NCBI RefSeq assembly: GCF_001921215.1
Contig: NZ_MSIF01000006.1
Coordinates: 124,001-188,000, forward strand
Length of the DNA stretch: 64,000 nt
Source: Actinophytocola xinjiangensis
GTDB lineage: Bacteria; Actinomycetota; Actinomycetes; Mycobacteriales; Pseudonocardiaceae
Direction: 5' to 3'
The position numbers were made by a program, and so were the translations under genes. Of this stretch, positions 15,244 to 23,969 are shown piece after piece (the stretch's first letter is position 1; every line of letters begins with the position of its first letter). The notes beneath the pieces are model-generated. The model worked only from the letters and a program-made list of their open reading frames with translations. It had not been told where the DNA came from and did not search any database.

Positions 15244-15828
15244 TCAGGGACTGACGAACACCTTTTCCGGGAGCACGTTCTCCTGGTCGAGAAGTTCGAG
15301 AATCCTGGATGACGGAGCCACCATCGCGCAGTATCCGTCGAGCCATTCCAGCGCCCTGGCCGTGTCCTCCGGGCGCGCCGAGATCACGCAGTCACTCGGG
15401 ACCCACACCTTGTAGTTGCGGAAGTAGGCGTCGGCCGCGGTCGTCTGCACGCAGATCTGCGTCTGCATTCCGGTGACGATCACCGTGTCGACCCCGATCT
15501 TCCGCAGTCGCTCGTGCAGGTCCGTCTCGTAGAAGCCGCTGTCCTTGTTCTTCTCCAGCACGATGTCGCCCTCGCCGAGGAACTCCGGCAGAATGGCGGC
15601 ACCCTCGGTGCCCTTCTGCACCGGGAGGACCCCGTTGTAGCGCTCGGCGACCGGGTCGTCCGGCGGGTTGATCATCTGCAGGTGCACGACCAGGTGACCG
15701 CGGGCGCGCATCGCACCGAGAAACTCGACGTACCCGGGCGTTGCCTTCTCGACCGCGGCCTTCCGCTCCTCGTTCTTGTTGACGAGATCGCTCTGGAGGT
15801 CGTTGGTGAGAACGGCGATTGTGCTCAT
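15244..15828 (-). CDS. Isochorismatase-like cysteine hydrolase
   Basis: The 194-residue protein has the Asp-Lys-Cys triad of the cysteine hydrolase (isochorismatase-like) superfamily: Asp in LTNDLQSDLV, Lys in VLEKNKDSGFY, and nucleophile Cys in GMQTQICVQTTAADA. Members include nicotinamidases, N-carbamoyl-amino-acid amidases and biuret hydrolases. The ATG at 15828 has AAAGGAG seven bases upstream. It opens the operon with the GGCT-like, GS-like and A-T genes, 88 bp downstream of a candidate cluster operator. Amide or carbamoyl hydrolysis would fit the neighbouring HypE/HypF carbamoyl chemistry, but the substrate is not indicated. Confidence 0.85.
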   Translation of the reverse strand: MSTIAVLTNDLQSDLVNKNEERKAAVEKATPGYVEFLGAMRARGHLVVHLQMINPPDDPVAERYNGVLPVQKGTEGAAILPEFLGEGDIVLEKNKDSGFYETDLHERLRKIGVDTVIVTGMQTQICVQTTAADAYFRNYKVWVPSDCVISARPEDTARALEWLDGYCAMVAPSSRILELLDQENVLPEKVFVSP

Positions 15829-15915
15829 GCGAGCTCCTTTGTGCGTTGGGCTGGGACAGGGCGGCGGAACGGTGCCGGACGTGGTAACCGTGGCACGCAA
15901 CAGCACGGGTCCGTA

Positions 15916-15933
15916 GTCGGGGGAATCCCCGAC
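15916..15933. promoter_or_regulatory. Candidate cluster operator 2: GTCGG-N8-CCGAC
   Basis: A perfect inverted repeat GTCGG-GGGAATCC-CCGAC, with AGTCGGGG/CCCCGACT arms of 8 bp, lies 88 bp upstream of the cysteine hydrolase start. It is the most symmetric copy of the cluster motif. Confidence 0.65.
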
Positions 15934-15941
15934 TCCTGGGC

Positions 15942-18900
15942 TCACGGGACGACCCGATGCGACAGGTCGGTCGTCAGCTCCGCGAGGATGTCCACGAAGT
16001 CGGTGGCGAGCCGCTCGATCCGTTCGCGCGAGAACAGGTCCTGCTGGTAGTTCCACAGGCACTTCGGCCGGTCCCCGCCGTACCTGAGCCGAATCCTCAG
16101 TGGACGGTAGGCGTACGGGAACATCGGGGCGTAGGTGCTGACCGACAGGTCGTCCACCGCGAACGCCGGTGTCATCTCCCGCTCGGTGGTGAACTGGATT
16201 CCGGACAACCGGGACAGCAGGCCGGGGTCCGGCAGGTGGGGTTCGAGCAGGTGTGGCGGGAGCTCGCGGTGCGCGAACCCGCTGGCCGTGACCTCCTCGA
16301 CCTGACCCAGCAGGTCGGCGAAGGTGGGCTCGCCCGACAGGTCCAGCCGGATGACGACGTCGTTGGAGAAGTCGGCCACGAGGTCCTGCACCCGCGAGTC
16401 GTCGCGATAGGACACCGGTGCGCGCAGGCAGATCTCGCGGTCACCGGTCGCGCGGGCGAGCACGGCACTCAGCGCGGTCAGACCGACCAGGTAGAGCGTG
16501 ACCCGGTGGTGGGCGGCCAGCCGGACGACGGCGTGGAACGTGTGCGGCGGGATCGGTGTCTCCAGCATCGCCGCGGGTGACCAGGATCCCGTGGACGGCG
16601 TCAGGTCACTCGGGATCGTCCCCGGGGTCGCCCCCGCGAGCCGGTCGACCCAGTAGCGGATCTGCTCGGCGCCACGCGGCCCCTCCAGCACCTCGCGGTG
16701 CCACCGGGCGAACTCGGCGAACCGCACCGGGAGCTCGGGCAGCATGGCCTCTCGGCCGACGTAGCACGCCCAGGTGTCGCGGGCCAGGATCTCGACGGTC
16801 TGCCCGTCGCCGATGAGGTGGTGGAGCACGACCAGCACGGCGTGGTCGTCCTCGGCGAAGCGCAGCACGACGATCCGGGCCGGGACCTCGTTCTCGAGGT
16901 CGAACCCGCGGTCGACCTCCTCCCGGACGATCTTCGGGTAGTCGTCGGGGTCCGCGCCCCGGACCGTGAACGGGATCCGCGCGTCGGGCGAGATTACCTG
17001 GACCAGCTCGCCTCCGGTCTCCTCGCGGTGGGTGCTGCGCAGCGTCTCGTGCCGCGCCGCCACCGAGGCGAACGCCCGCTCCAGACGTTCGACGTCGAGC
17101 GCGCCCCGCACCCGGACACCGCTGAGCACCAGCGGCGGAGGAGCCTCGGGTGTCAACCTCGCCCACACACCATCCTGCGCGGGTGCGGCCCGGAAACGCG
17201 TCCGACCGGACTCGCGTGGGCCTACGACCAGGGGATGTCCAGGCTCGACCGGCCCGGCACGCCTCGTGTCGAGGTTCGCGGCGACGCGTTCGGCGACGAG
17301 CTTGGCCACCGCCGCGACCGTGAAGTCGGCGTAGAGGTCGCCGGCCACCGCCACCTCGACGCCGAACGCCTCGCGCAGCCGGGTGGCCACGCGGACCGCC
17401 GCGAGCGACTGGCCACCGAGGTCGAAGAAGTTGTCGTGCACGCCGACGACGCTCACGTCCAGCAGCTCCGTCCAGATCCGCGCGATCCGCTCCTCGAACG
17501 GGGTCCGCGGTGCCACGTACGGTTCGCTGACCAGCCGATCCACCCAGCCGGCGTTCCCCAGCGTGCCGCCGGCCGGTGTCTCCTCGTCGCGCACGACGAT
17601 CTCCGGGACGAGGTGCGGGGGCAGCCGCCGGCGGAGCTCCTCGTGGATCGCCGGGACGTCCACCTCCGTGCCGGGCACCGGCAGGACCGAGGCGACGAGC
17701 CGGCTGGTGCCGGCCGCCGGCGTCACGGTGCAGCCGGCCACGCCGTCCAGGGCCAGGAGTGCGAGCTCCACCTCCTCGGGGTCGACTCGGCGCCAGGCCA
17801 GGTCGAGCAGCCGGTCCACCCGCCCCACCAGTTCCAGGGATCCGTCCGCCCGGTACCGGACGCGGTCGCCGGTACGGTGGAGCCGGCTGCCCGGCCGGTC
17901 TCCGTACGGGTTGGGCACCAGCGTCGCCGCGGTGAGCCGGGGCTCGTGCCGGAGCGCCACCGCGCCGCCGGGCTCGTCCTCGTACAGCTCACCGACCACA
18001 CCGCCGGGCAGTGGTCGCAGGTCGCGGTCCAGCACGTACCACCGCCGGCCGGACGAGGGACGACCGCTGGAGCGCCGCGCGGACGCCGGGTCGTGGTCGA
18101 GGTCGACCGGCCCTACGGCGACCGCCCCGGTGCCGGCGAAGCGGTGCAGGCGGACCAGCCGTCCGGGCCATGATCGCCACCAGTGGGTGTCGGCGGCGGA
18201 CAGGACCGGGTCGGAGCTCAGGACGACCTCGCGCAGGTGCGTGGGGACGAGCGGGTGGCCGTCCGGGCTGTGCGACGGGGGCATGGGTCGGGCCGACAGG
18301 ACGTGGGTGGCGCCGGTCTCGGCCACGTCCGCCCAGGACCAGGCGCCGTCCGCAGCCGCCAGCACGAGGGTGGCACCGGCGGCGAGCACGGCGAGGATGT
18401 CGCCGGACAGGACCTCCGGGCCGTGGACGGCGGCCAGGCATCGGTCCTTCGTTCGCAGTCGCAGTGCCTGGGCCGTCGCCGCCGCGTCGCCGGCGAGCCG
18501 GGCCCGTGTGGTGGGGACGAGCACGTGCCGTCCCGCCCCGACGGGTGTGTGGCGGAGCTGGGCGACCTCGTCGGGTGAGTGCTGGGCGACCTCGTCGGGT
18601 GGACGCGGGGCGGCCGGGTGGGTGCCGAGGATCGGGATGCCGAGGTCCGCCAGCCGTGTGTCGTCCGGTTCGCCGACGACCAGCGCGGGGTTCGCGGCGT
18701 CGACCGCCTCCCGGACGCGGGCGATGGGTTGCGCCGGATCGAGCACCAGGAACATGCCACCGGCCTCGATCACCGCGAGGAGGGTCACCACCAGCTCGGT
18801 GGCGGGTCGCAGCAGCAGAACGGCGGTGCTCCCCCGCCGCAGGCCGTGCGCCCGGAGCTGGGCCGTCCTGTCCGCGACCCGCTCGGCCAGCGAGGCGTAG

Positions 18901-20354
18901 TCGGTCACCTCGTCCCCGTGGACGACCGCCAGCGCGTCCGGCCGTTCCCGCGCCCAGCGCGTGTGGAACGCCGGCGTCCCAGGCTCCACGGGGTCTCCGG
19001 TGCCGGCCCGCCAGCGGGCCAGGATCTCCTGCCGCTCCGCCGCCGAGGCCAGCGGCACCCCGGACACCGGGAGACGCGGGTCCTCGGCCACCGCCTCGAG
19101 GACGAGCCGGAGGTGGTGCGCCAGGCCGGCGATGGTGTCCGCGTCGAACAGGTCGGTGCTGTACTCGATCCGGCCGGCGTAGTGGTCGGGCCCCGGCTCG
19201 AAGTCCAGGAGGAGGTCGGCCTTGGCCGTCGCGGTGTCGACCTCCATCGGTTCGACGACCAGGCCGGCCGCGCGCAGCGGTGCCCGCCCCGCGTTCTGCA
19301 GGGACAGCATCACCTGACGCCGCAACGTGTCCGTGCCGCGGTTGGCCTGCCGGCGCAGGATGTTGACCACGAGCCAGAAGGGCAGCTCCTGGTGGTCGAA
19401 CGCCTCGGCGCAGGTGGTCCGGACGCGGTCGAGCAGGTCCGCGAAGGTGGGGTCGCCGCCGGTGTCCACCCGGAGGAACACCGGGTTGACGAAGTAGCCG
19501 ATCAGTCCTTCCAGTTCCGGCCTGGTCCGCCCCGCGACGGGTGTCGTCACGGTGATGTCGTGCTGCCCCGTGCAGCGGGTCAGCAGCAGGTCGAGACCGG
19601 CCAGCAGGACCATGAACAGGGTGGCCCTACGCGCGCGGGCCAGCTGCTCCAACCGGTCGACGAGGTGGCTCGGCAGGGTGAAGCGGTGGGAGCCGCCGCG
19701 GCCGGTCGCGGCCTGGCGTGGTGACCGGTCGGTCGGCAGTTCCAGCGGCACGGCCCCCGCCAGCCGGTCGCTCCAGTAGCCGCTCAACGAGTGCAGAGCG
19801 GGACCCTGCAACAGGTTCCGCTGCCACGCCGCGAAGTCCGCGTACTGGATGGGCAGCTCCGGCAGGTCCGGCGCCTGGCCGGCGGACAGAGCGGCGTAGG
19901 CCGCGGTGAGCTCGAGCAGCAGGACCGTCGACGACACGGCGTCGGTGATGATGTGGTGCATCACCAGCACGGCGATGTGCTCGGTCTGGTCGAGCCGCAG
20001 CAGGCGCATCCGCAGCAGCGGGCCCCGCTCGAGGTCGAAGGGCGCGGTCGCCTCGGCGCGGACGATGTCGGAGACGGTGTCCGGAGCGACCGGTGTCACG
20101 GACAGCGTCACCGGCACGGGCGGCTGGATGACCTGGACCAGGTCATCCTCGTGGAGCTGGAAGACGCTGCGCAGCACCTCGTGCCGCTCGACCAGCAGCG
20201 CCAGCGCCCGCTCGACGAGGTCGACCCGCAACGGTCCCCGCAGCCGCACGACGACCGGGATGTTGTACGTGGGTTGGTCGGGGTGCAGCTGGTGGTGCAG
20301 CCAGATGCTGTGCTGGGCGAAGGAGCTGTCGACCACGACCGCCTGGTCTGTCAT
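15942..20354 (-). CDS. NRPS protein C-A(degenerate)-T-C
   Basis: The protein has 1470 residues. The first condensation domain (about 1-430) carries HHIITDA. The adenylation-like region (about 440-930) keeps the fold (LYEDEPGGAVALRHEP, LHRTGDRVRYRADGSLELVG) but has no A3 YTSGTTG-PKG loop (VLVPTTRARLAG stands there), no A5 YGPTE, and no A10 Lys motif, so it should be inactive. It contains a local duplication, PDEVAQ-HS-PDEVAQ. A carrier domain DNFFDLGGQSLAAVRV follows, and then a second condensation domain with canonical HHLIGDG. The carrier must be charged in trans. The ATG at 20354 overlaps the stop of the oxidase gene (ATGA). The last stop is just downstream of operator 2. Confidence 0.88.
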   Translation of the reverse strand: MTDQAVVVDSSFAQHSIWLHHQLHPDQPTYNIPVVVRLRGPLRVDLVERALALLVERHEVLRSVFQLHEDDLVQVIQPPVPVTLSVTPVAPDTVSDIVRAEATAPFDLERGPLLRMRLLRLDQTEHIAVLVMHHIITDAVSSTVLLLELTAAYAALSAGQAPDLPELPIQYADFAAWQRNLLQGPALHSLSGYWSDRLAGAVPLELPTDRSPRQAATGRGGSHRFTLPSHLVDRLEQLARARRATLFMVLLAGLDLLLTRCTGQHDITVTTPVAGRTRPELEGLIGYFVNPVFLRVDTGGDPTFADLLDRVRTTCAEAFDHQELPFWLVVNILRRQANRGTDTLRRQVMLSLQNAGRAPLRAAGLVVEPMEVDTATAKADLLLDFEPGPDHYAGRIEYSTDLFDADTIAGLAHHLRLVLEAVAEDPRLPVSGVPLASAAERQEILARWRAGTGDPVEPGTPAFHTRWARERPDALAVVHGDEVTDYASLAERVADRTAQLRAHGLRRGSTAVLLLRPATELVVTLLAVIEAGGMFLVLDPAQPIARVREAVDAANPALVVGEPDDTRLADLGIPILGTHPAAPRPPDEVAQHSPDEVAQLRHTPVGAGRHVLVPTTRARLAGDAAATAQALRLRTKDRCLAAVHGPEVLSGDILAVLAAGATLVLAAADGAWSWADVAETGATHVLSARPMPPSHSPDGHPLVPTHLREVVLSSDPVLSAADTHWWRSWPGRLVRLHRFAGTGAVAVGPVDLDHDPASARRSSGRPSSGRRWYVLDRDLRPLPGGVVGELYEDEPGGAVALRHEPRLTAATLVPNPYGDRPGSRLHRTGDRVRYRADGSLELVGRVDRLLDLAWRRVDPEEVELALLALDGVAGCTVTPAAGTSRLVASVLPVPGTEVDVPAIHEELRRRLPPHLVPEIVVRDEETPAGGTLGNAGWVDRLVSEPYVAPRTPFEERIARIWTELLDVSVVGVHDNFFDLGGQSLAAVRVATRLREAFGVEVAVAGDLYADFTVAAVAKLVAERVAANLDTRRAGPVEPGHPLVVGPRESGRTRFRAAPAQDGVWARLTPEAPPPLVLSGVRVRGALDVERLERAFASVAARHETLRSTHREETGGELVQVISPDARIPFTVRGADPDDYPKIVREEVDRGFDLENEVPARIVVLRFAEDDHAVLVVLHHLIGDGQTVEILARDTWACYVGREAMLPELPVRFAEFARWHREVLEGPRGAEQIRYWVDRLAGATPGTIPSDLTPSTGSWSPAAMLETPIPPHTFHAVVRLAAHHRVTLYLVGLTALSAVLARATGDREICLRAPVSYRDDSRVQDLVADFSNDVVIRLDLSGEPTFADLLGQVEEVTASGFAHRELPPHLLEPHLPDPGLLSRLSGIQFTTEREMTPAFAVDDLSVSTYAPMFPYAYRPLRIRLRYGGDRPKCLWNYQQDLFSRERIERLATDFVDILAELTTDLSHRVVP

Positions 20355-21448
20355 CCGGACCCCCTGGTTACCGCCGGCACGCCGAACCGGGCCGGTCCGA
20401 ACGTCTCGAACCGTGCCGGCGGGACGGGCTCCACCAGCGCCCGGACCACCAGGTCGGCGGTCAGCGGGGTGAGCAGGATCCCGTTCTGGTGGTGGCCGGT
20501 GGCGACGACGACCCGCGGCTGCCCGGGGAGCGGGCCCAGGATCGGGGCGCTGTCCGGTGTCGCGGGCCGGTGCCGGACGCACACCTCGGTCAGCTCGTAG
20601 TCGGTCAGCTCAGGCACCAGCGCGGTCGCGGCGCCCAGCAGCTCCAGCACGGCACCCGCGGTCGCCAGGTGGTCGGTCCGCTCCTCCATGGTGGCGCCGA
20701 CGACCACCTCCCCGTCGAGCCTGGGCACCACGTAGACCGCGCGCCCGTCGGTGTACCCGCGGACCACGTGCCGCAGGCCCGGTGCCTCCCGGCCCGGGGA
20801 ACGCAGCCGTAGGACCTGCCCCTTGACCGGGCGAACCGGTAGGCCGGTCAGCGCGGCCGAGCCACAGCCGGCAGCGACCACCACCCGCGCGGCCGGCAGG
20901 TCCGCCAGGTCGGTCACCCGGGTGTGCTCGACGACCACGCCGGCGGACCGGCAGGCGGCACGCAACGCGACGACCATCCGTCGGGGGTTCACCTGCCGGT
21001 CGCCGGAGGAGTACACGCCGCCGTGCGGCCGGGGCGCCAGCGACGGCTCACGCGCACGCAGCTCGGCGGCGGTCTGCTGGCGTGCCGGCAGCCCCAGGCC
21101 GGTCTGGTGGTCGCGCAGCCGCAGCACCTCGGCCCGATCGCCGGCGGTGAGCGCCACGACCAGGGTCCCTTCGGCGCGGTAGCCGATGTCCAGCCCGGTG
21201 GCGGCCTCCAGTTCGGCGGCGAAGGCCGGCCAGGACGCGGCGGAGTCCACCAGCAGGCCGGTCAGCTCCGGTTCGCCGACGGTCTCCTCGGACACCGGCG
21301 CCAGGATGCCGGCCGCGGCGTACCAGGCCCCCGAGTCGTCCGGTTCCGGGTCGTACATCGTCACCGCCAGGCCGCGCCGGGCCGCCCGCCAGGCGACCGC
21401 CAGGCCGATCGGCCCCGCCCCGACCACCGCGAGGTCAGACACGGCCAA
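20351..21448 (-). CDS. ThiO-like FAD-dependent amino-acid oxidase
   Basis: The 365-residue flavoprotein is of the DAO family, closest in layout to glycine oxidase ThiO: N-terminal dinucleotide fold DLAVVGAGPIGLAVAWRAARR, AAGILAPVSE near residue 45, GDRQVNPRRMVVALRAAC, KGQVLRLRSPG, and the C-terminal FAD/substrate block PILGPLPGQPRVVVATGHHQNGI. It would oxidise glycine or a small amino acid to an imine. The start is probably TTG at 21448, which has GGGAG about 10 bases upstream; a GTG six bases on is possible. It overlaps the preceding gene and is coupled to the NRPS gene. A precursor or tailoring role is inferred from position. Confidence 0.85.
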   Translation of the reverse strand: MAVSDLAVVGAGPIGLAVAWRAARRGLAVTMYDPEPDDSGAWYAAAGILAPVSEETVGEPELTGLLVDSAASWPAFAAELEAATGLDIGYRAEGTLVVALTAGDRAEVLRLRDHQTGLGLPARQQTAAELRAREPSLAPRPHGGVYSSGDRQVNPRRMVVALRAACRSAGVVVEHTRVTDLADLPAARVVVAAGCGSAALTGLPVRPVKGQVLRLRSPGREAPGLRHVVRGYTDGRAVYVVPRLDGEVVVGATMEERTDHLATAGAVLELLGAATALVPELTDYELTEVCVRHRPATPDSAPILGPLPGQPRVVVATGHHQNGILLTPLTADLVVRALVEPVPPARFETFGPARFGVPAVTRGSG

Positions 21449-22568
21449 CGGAGCCGTTCTCCCGGTACCGCGCGAACCGGGTGCCCAGCTCCCGCGCGCG
21501 ATCCTCGGCTTCGGACAACGGCATGGTGGTGCAGTCGTAGCCGAGCTCGCGGCGCATCACGTCCATTGTGGACTCTTCGAACAGCACGGTCCCGTCGTCG
21601 CCGATCGCGCGGACTCCGTCCTCGACCTGGCCGCTCCGGTTGACGTCCACGGCCTCCTGCTCGGTCATGCCGGAAGGGAGCGCCAGTCGGACCGGCCCCG
21701 ACCCGACCGCGACCGGGTAGCCGCCGGGCAGACCGAGCGGGCCGGGCGCGTGCACCACGGCCTCGCGCTGCTCCAGCAACGGGACCAGCACGCTCATGGC
21801 CGACGCCGCGGTCATGGCCTGGCCGGCCATACCGCCCGTACGGCGGTACTCGGTGGTGAGCGGCTTCAGCAGCCGGGACAGCCCGATGTCCGGCAGGGCG
21901 TCCCGACCCTCGGCCAGGATCGCGATCCGCAGCTGGGTCGGGCTGATGTCGGTCGTCCGCGAGAGCCGGTGGCTGACGTAGTGGTGAGTGACCAGCCGGA
22001 CGTCCACGTCCGCCGGGTCGGTGCCCAGGATCGTGCCCGCCGAGTGGCGAAGCGCCGGAACGTTGTTCGCGACGTTCCCGATCCCGACGTGCGGCGCGAG
22101 CCCGGCGGTGGCCAGCACCGGGTGCACCACGTCGGGGTACGCGGCGTTCACCACGACCGCCTGGGACCCGGCCGCCCGGACGGCCCGCATCGCCTTGTGC
22201 ACCGGTACCAGGTGCATGGGCAGCCAGGGACCGAAGTTCGCGGCGTAGAGCCGCTGGAACCGCTCGGCCGGCAGCGTCGTGATCACCCACCACGACTGCA
22301 GGCTGGCGGCGAGGAACACCACGTCCGGCGCGAACTCGGCGATCACCTCGGCGGTCCTGGCGACGTCGTCGAGGTCGGTCAGCGCGTAGTCGACCCGGCT
22401 TCGGCATCCCTGTTGCAGGGCGCTGAAGCGGATCAGGTTGACGTCTCGCTGCAACGCGTCCTCGGTGCGACCGACGAGACGGACCTCCCAGCGCCGGTCG
22501 CGGTGCGCGAGCTCGCCGCACACGCGCCGGCCGAGGTCGCCCGCTCCGATGATCATGATCTTCCGCAT
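21435..22568 (-). CDS. NAD(P)-dependent Rossmann dehydrogenase-like protein
   Basis: The 377-residue protein opens with a Rossmann motif MRKIMIIGAGDLGRRVCGEL and continues LVGRTEDALQRDVN, resembling the malate/lactate dehydrogenase-type or saccharopine dehydrogenase-type fold (VNAAYPDVVHPVLATAGL, then HVGIGNVANNVPALR). I do not recognise a characterised biosynthetic member. The ATG at 22568 has GAGGAGGGG directly upstream. It lies between the HAD phosphatase and ThiO-like genes in a tight minus-strand operon, so it probably reduces or oxidises a precursor amino acid or keto acid of the peptide. Confidence 0.65.
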   Translation of the reverse strand: MRKIMIIGAGDLGRRVCGELAHRDRRWEVRLVGRTEDALQRDVNLIRFSALQQGCRSRVDYALTDLDDVARTAEVIAEFAPDVVFLAASLQSWWVITTLPAERFQRLYAANFGPWLPMHLVPVHKAMRAVRAAGSQAVVVNAAYPDVVHPVLATAGLAPHVGIGNVANNVPALRHSAGTILGTDPADVDVRLVTHHYVSHRLSRTTDISPTQLRIAILAEGRDALPDIGLSRLLKPLTTEYRRTGGMAGQAMTAASAMSVLVPLLEQREAVVHAPGPLGLPGGYPVAVGSGPVRLALPSGMTEQEAVDVNRSGQVEDGVRAIGDDGTVLFEESTMDVMRRELGYDCTTMPLSEAEDRARELGTRFARYRENGSVGRV

Positions 22569-22616
22569 GCCCCCTCCTCTCTCGATAGGTCACTCCGAGT
22601 GGGGTGCTGCTCGCCG

Positions 22617-23270
22617 TCAGATCAGGCTGGGCAGCTCCGCCATGTGGGCGAAGGTCACGACGCCGTCGCTGTGCGCCGCGACCGCCCGGCCGTTCGTGAA
22701 CTGCAGAACCCGCATTCCGGCGCGCACACCGGCCCGTACCCCGACCGCGCTGTCCTCGATGACCGTGCACCCCGACGGCAGCACCTGGTGGTCGGCCGCG
22801 GCGGACAGGAACAGGCCGGGATCGGGCTTCCAGACGTTCGCGTCGTAGGCCGAGGACAGGCGGTCCTCGAAGTAGTCGAGCAGCCCGCTCGCCCGGAGGC
22901 GGCGCTCGATCAGGTCACGTGGGCTGTTGGAGGCGACGCACTTGGTCACCGTGATGCGCCGCAGGGCCTCCTCGACACCGTCCACCGGGTCGATCCGCGG
23001 GCCGAGGATCCGCTCGCACTCGGTGCGCACGAACTCGACCGCGTCCGCCGGGGCGGGGCGGTCGGAGAGGGTCTCCAGCAGTTCGATGCAGGTGGCGAGC
23101 CGCTTGCCGGAGAACAGCTCCCCCGCCTCCTCGTCGCCGAGCAGCAGACCCATCCGCCGGCCCAGCCGGGCCAGCGCGACGTCCTCGGCGTACTGCGTGT
23201 CGACCAGCACGCCGTCGAGGTCGAACACCACCAGGCGTACCGGAGCTTCGTGTTCCGCGTCGCCCGACAT
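22617..23270 (-). CDS. HAD-superfamily phosphatase-like hydrolase
   Basis: The 217-residue protein has all four HAD motifs: VVFDLDGVLVDT (nucleophile Asp and acid Asp, motif I), SNSPRDL (motif II), KPDPGLFLSAA with its Lys (motif III) and VIEDSAVGVRAGVRAGM (motif IV). The helical cap after motif I is of beta-phosphoglucomutase/phosphoglycolate phosphatase type. The ATG at 23270 has GAGGAG about six bases upstream. It is preceded by a perfect copy of the cluster operator 63 bp away. It would dephosphorylate a small phosphorylated metabolite, possibly a cluster precursor. Confidence 0.85.
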   Translation of the reverse strand: MSGDAEHEAPVRLVVFDLDGVLVDTQYAEDVALARLGRRMGLLLGDEEAGELFSGKRLATCIELLETLSDRPAPADAVEFVRTECERILGPRIDPVDGVEEALRRITVTKCVASNSPRDLIERRLRASGLLDYFEDRLSSAYDANVWKPDPGLFLSAAADHQVLPSGCTVIEDSAVGVRAGVRAGMRVLQFTNGRAVAAHSDGVVTFAHMAELPSLI

Positions 23271-23332
23271 GTCGTCTCCTCGTCCTGGTTGTGGTTCGTT
23301 CTCAATCTGCACCGTCGAGAGGTCGTTGGTAC

Positions 23333-23350
23333 GTCGGTACTTCTCCCGAC
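23333..23350. promoter_or_regulatory. Candidate cluster operator 3: GTCGG-N8-CCGAC
   Basis: A perfect inverted repeat GTCGG-TACTTCTC-CCGAC lies 63 bp upstream of the HAD gene, overlapping the end of the HD-domain gene's downstream region. Its N8 spacer is identical to that of the site upstream of mbtH. Confidence 0.6.
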
Positions 23351-23353
23351 AAC

Positions 23354-23950
23354 TCAGCGGTCGAGCGCGTTGCCGAGAATTCCGTCGGCGAGCCCGTCGC
23401 GGAGGGCTCTTGCGGGAGAGCTGGCCGGCTTTCGGTCGGCCTGGTCCCGGAAACAGGCCAGGAACTCCTTCGCGATGCCCGCCCGGGGCAGCAGGTCCAG
23501 CACGCCGGCCTTGAACCCGGCGGAGAAGTCGTCCATGTACCGGCCGGAGATGTCCATGCTGGTGGACCGCTCCAGCAGGAACCCCTCCGGATGCACGTCG
23601 ACGTCGACCACGTCCCAGGTGTGGCTGAGCACGACGTCGACCAGTTGGGCACGCCTGGCTTCCGGCCAGCCCGCTCCGGCGGAGAACACGTAGGCCACGT
23701 GGCCGCTCACGTCGTCGAACCCGAGGGCGTGGCTGTCGAACTCGGTCACCAGTCCGATGTCGTGCAGCAGGGCTCCGACGTACAACAGCTCGGGGTCGTA
23801 GGGCACGCCTTCGCGTGAACCGTGGGCCGCGGCCCACAGGTAGGAACGGAGGCAGTGGTTGAGCAGCGCCACAGAGCAGTACTTCTCGGCGACCTCCCGG
23901 GCACCGGCGCAGGCCGGTGTCCGGGGAAACGCGGGCAGCTCGGGCTCCAT
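23354..23950 (-). CDS. HD-domain protein, cyanamide-hydratase-like
   Basis: The 198-residue metal-dependent HD protein has AEKYCSVALLNHCLRSYLWA (about residues 21-40, first His ligand), then LLYVGALLHDIGLVTEF, which carries the HD pair, and LSHTWDVVDVDVHPEG with the later His/Asp region. The NH-SLRSY-LHDIGL spacing is that of the cyanamide hydratase/Ddi2 and related HD hydrolases. The ATG at 23950 follows the PLP-enzyme stop by about 20 bp. In context with HypE/HypF, hydration or processing of a cyano group is an attractive idea, but HD proteins also include oxygenases and phosphohydrolases, so the activity is open. Confidence 0.7.
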   Translation of the reverse strand: MEPELPAFPRTPACAGAREVAEKYCSVALLNHCLRSYLWAAAHGSREGVPYDPELLYVGALLHDIGLVTEFDSHALGFDDVSGHVAYVFSAGAGWPEARRAQLVDVVLSHTWDVVDVDVHPEGFLLERSTSMDISGRYMDDFSAGFKAGVLDLLPRAGIAKEFLACFRDQADRKPASSPARALRDGLADGILGNALDR

Positions 23951-23969
23951 GGAGTCTCCCTTCGTGCGG

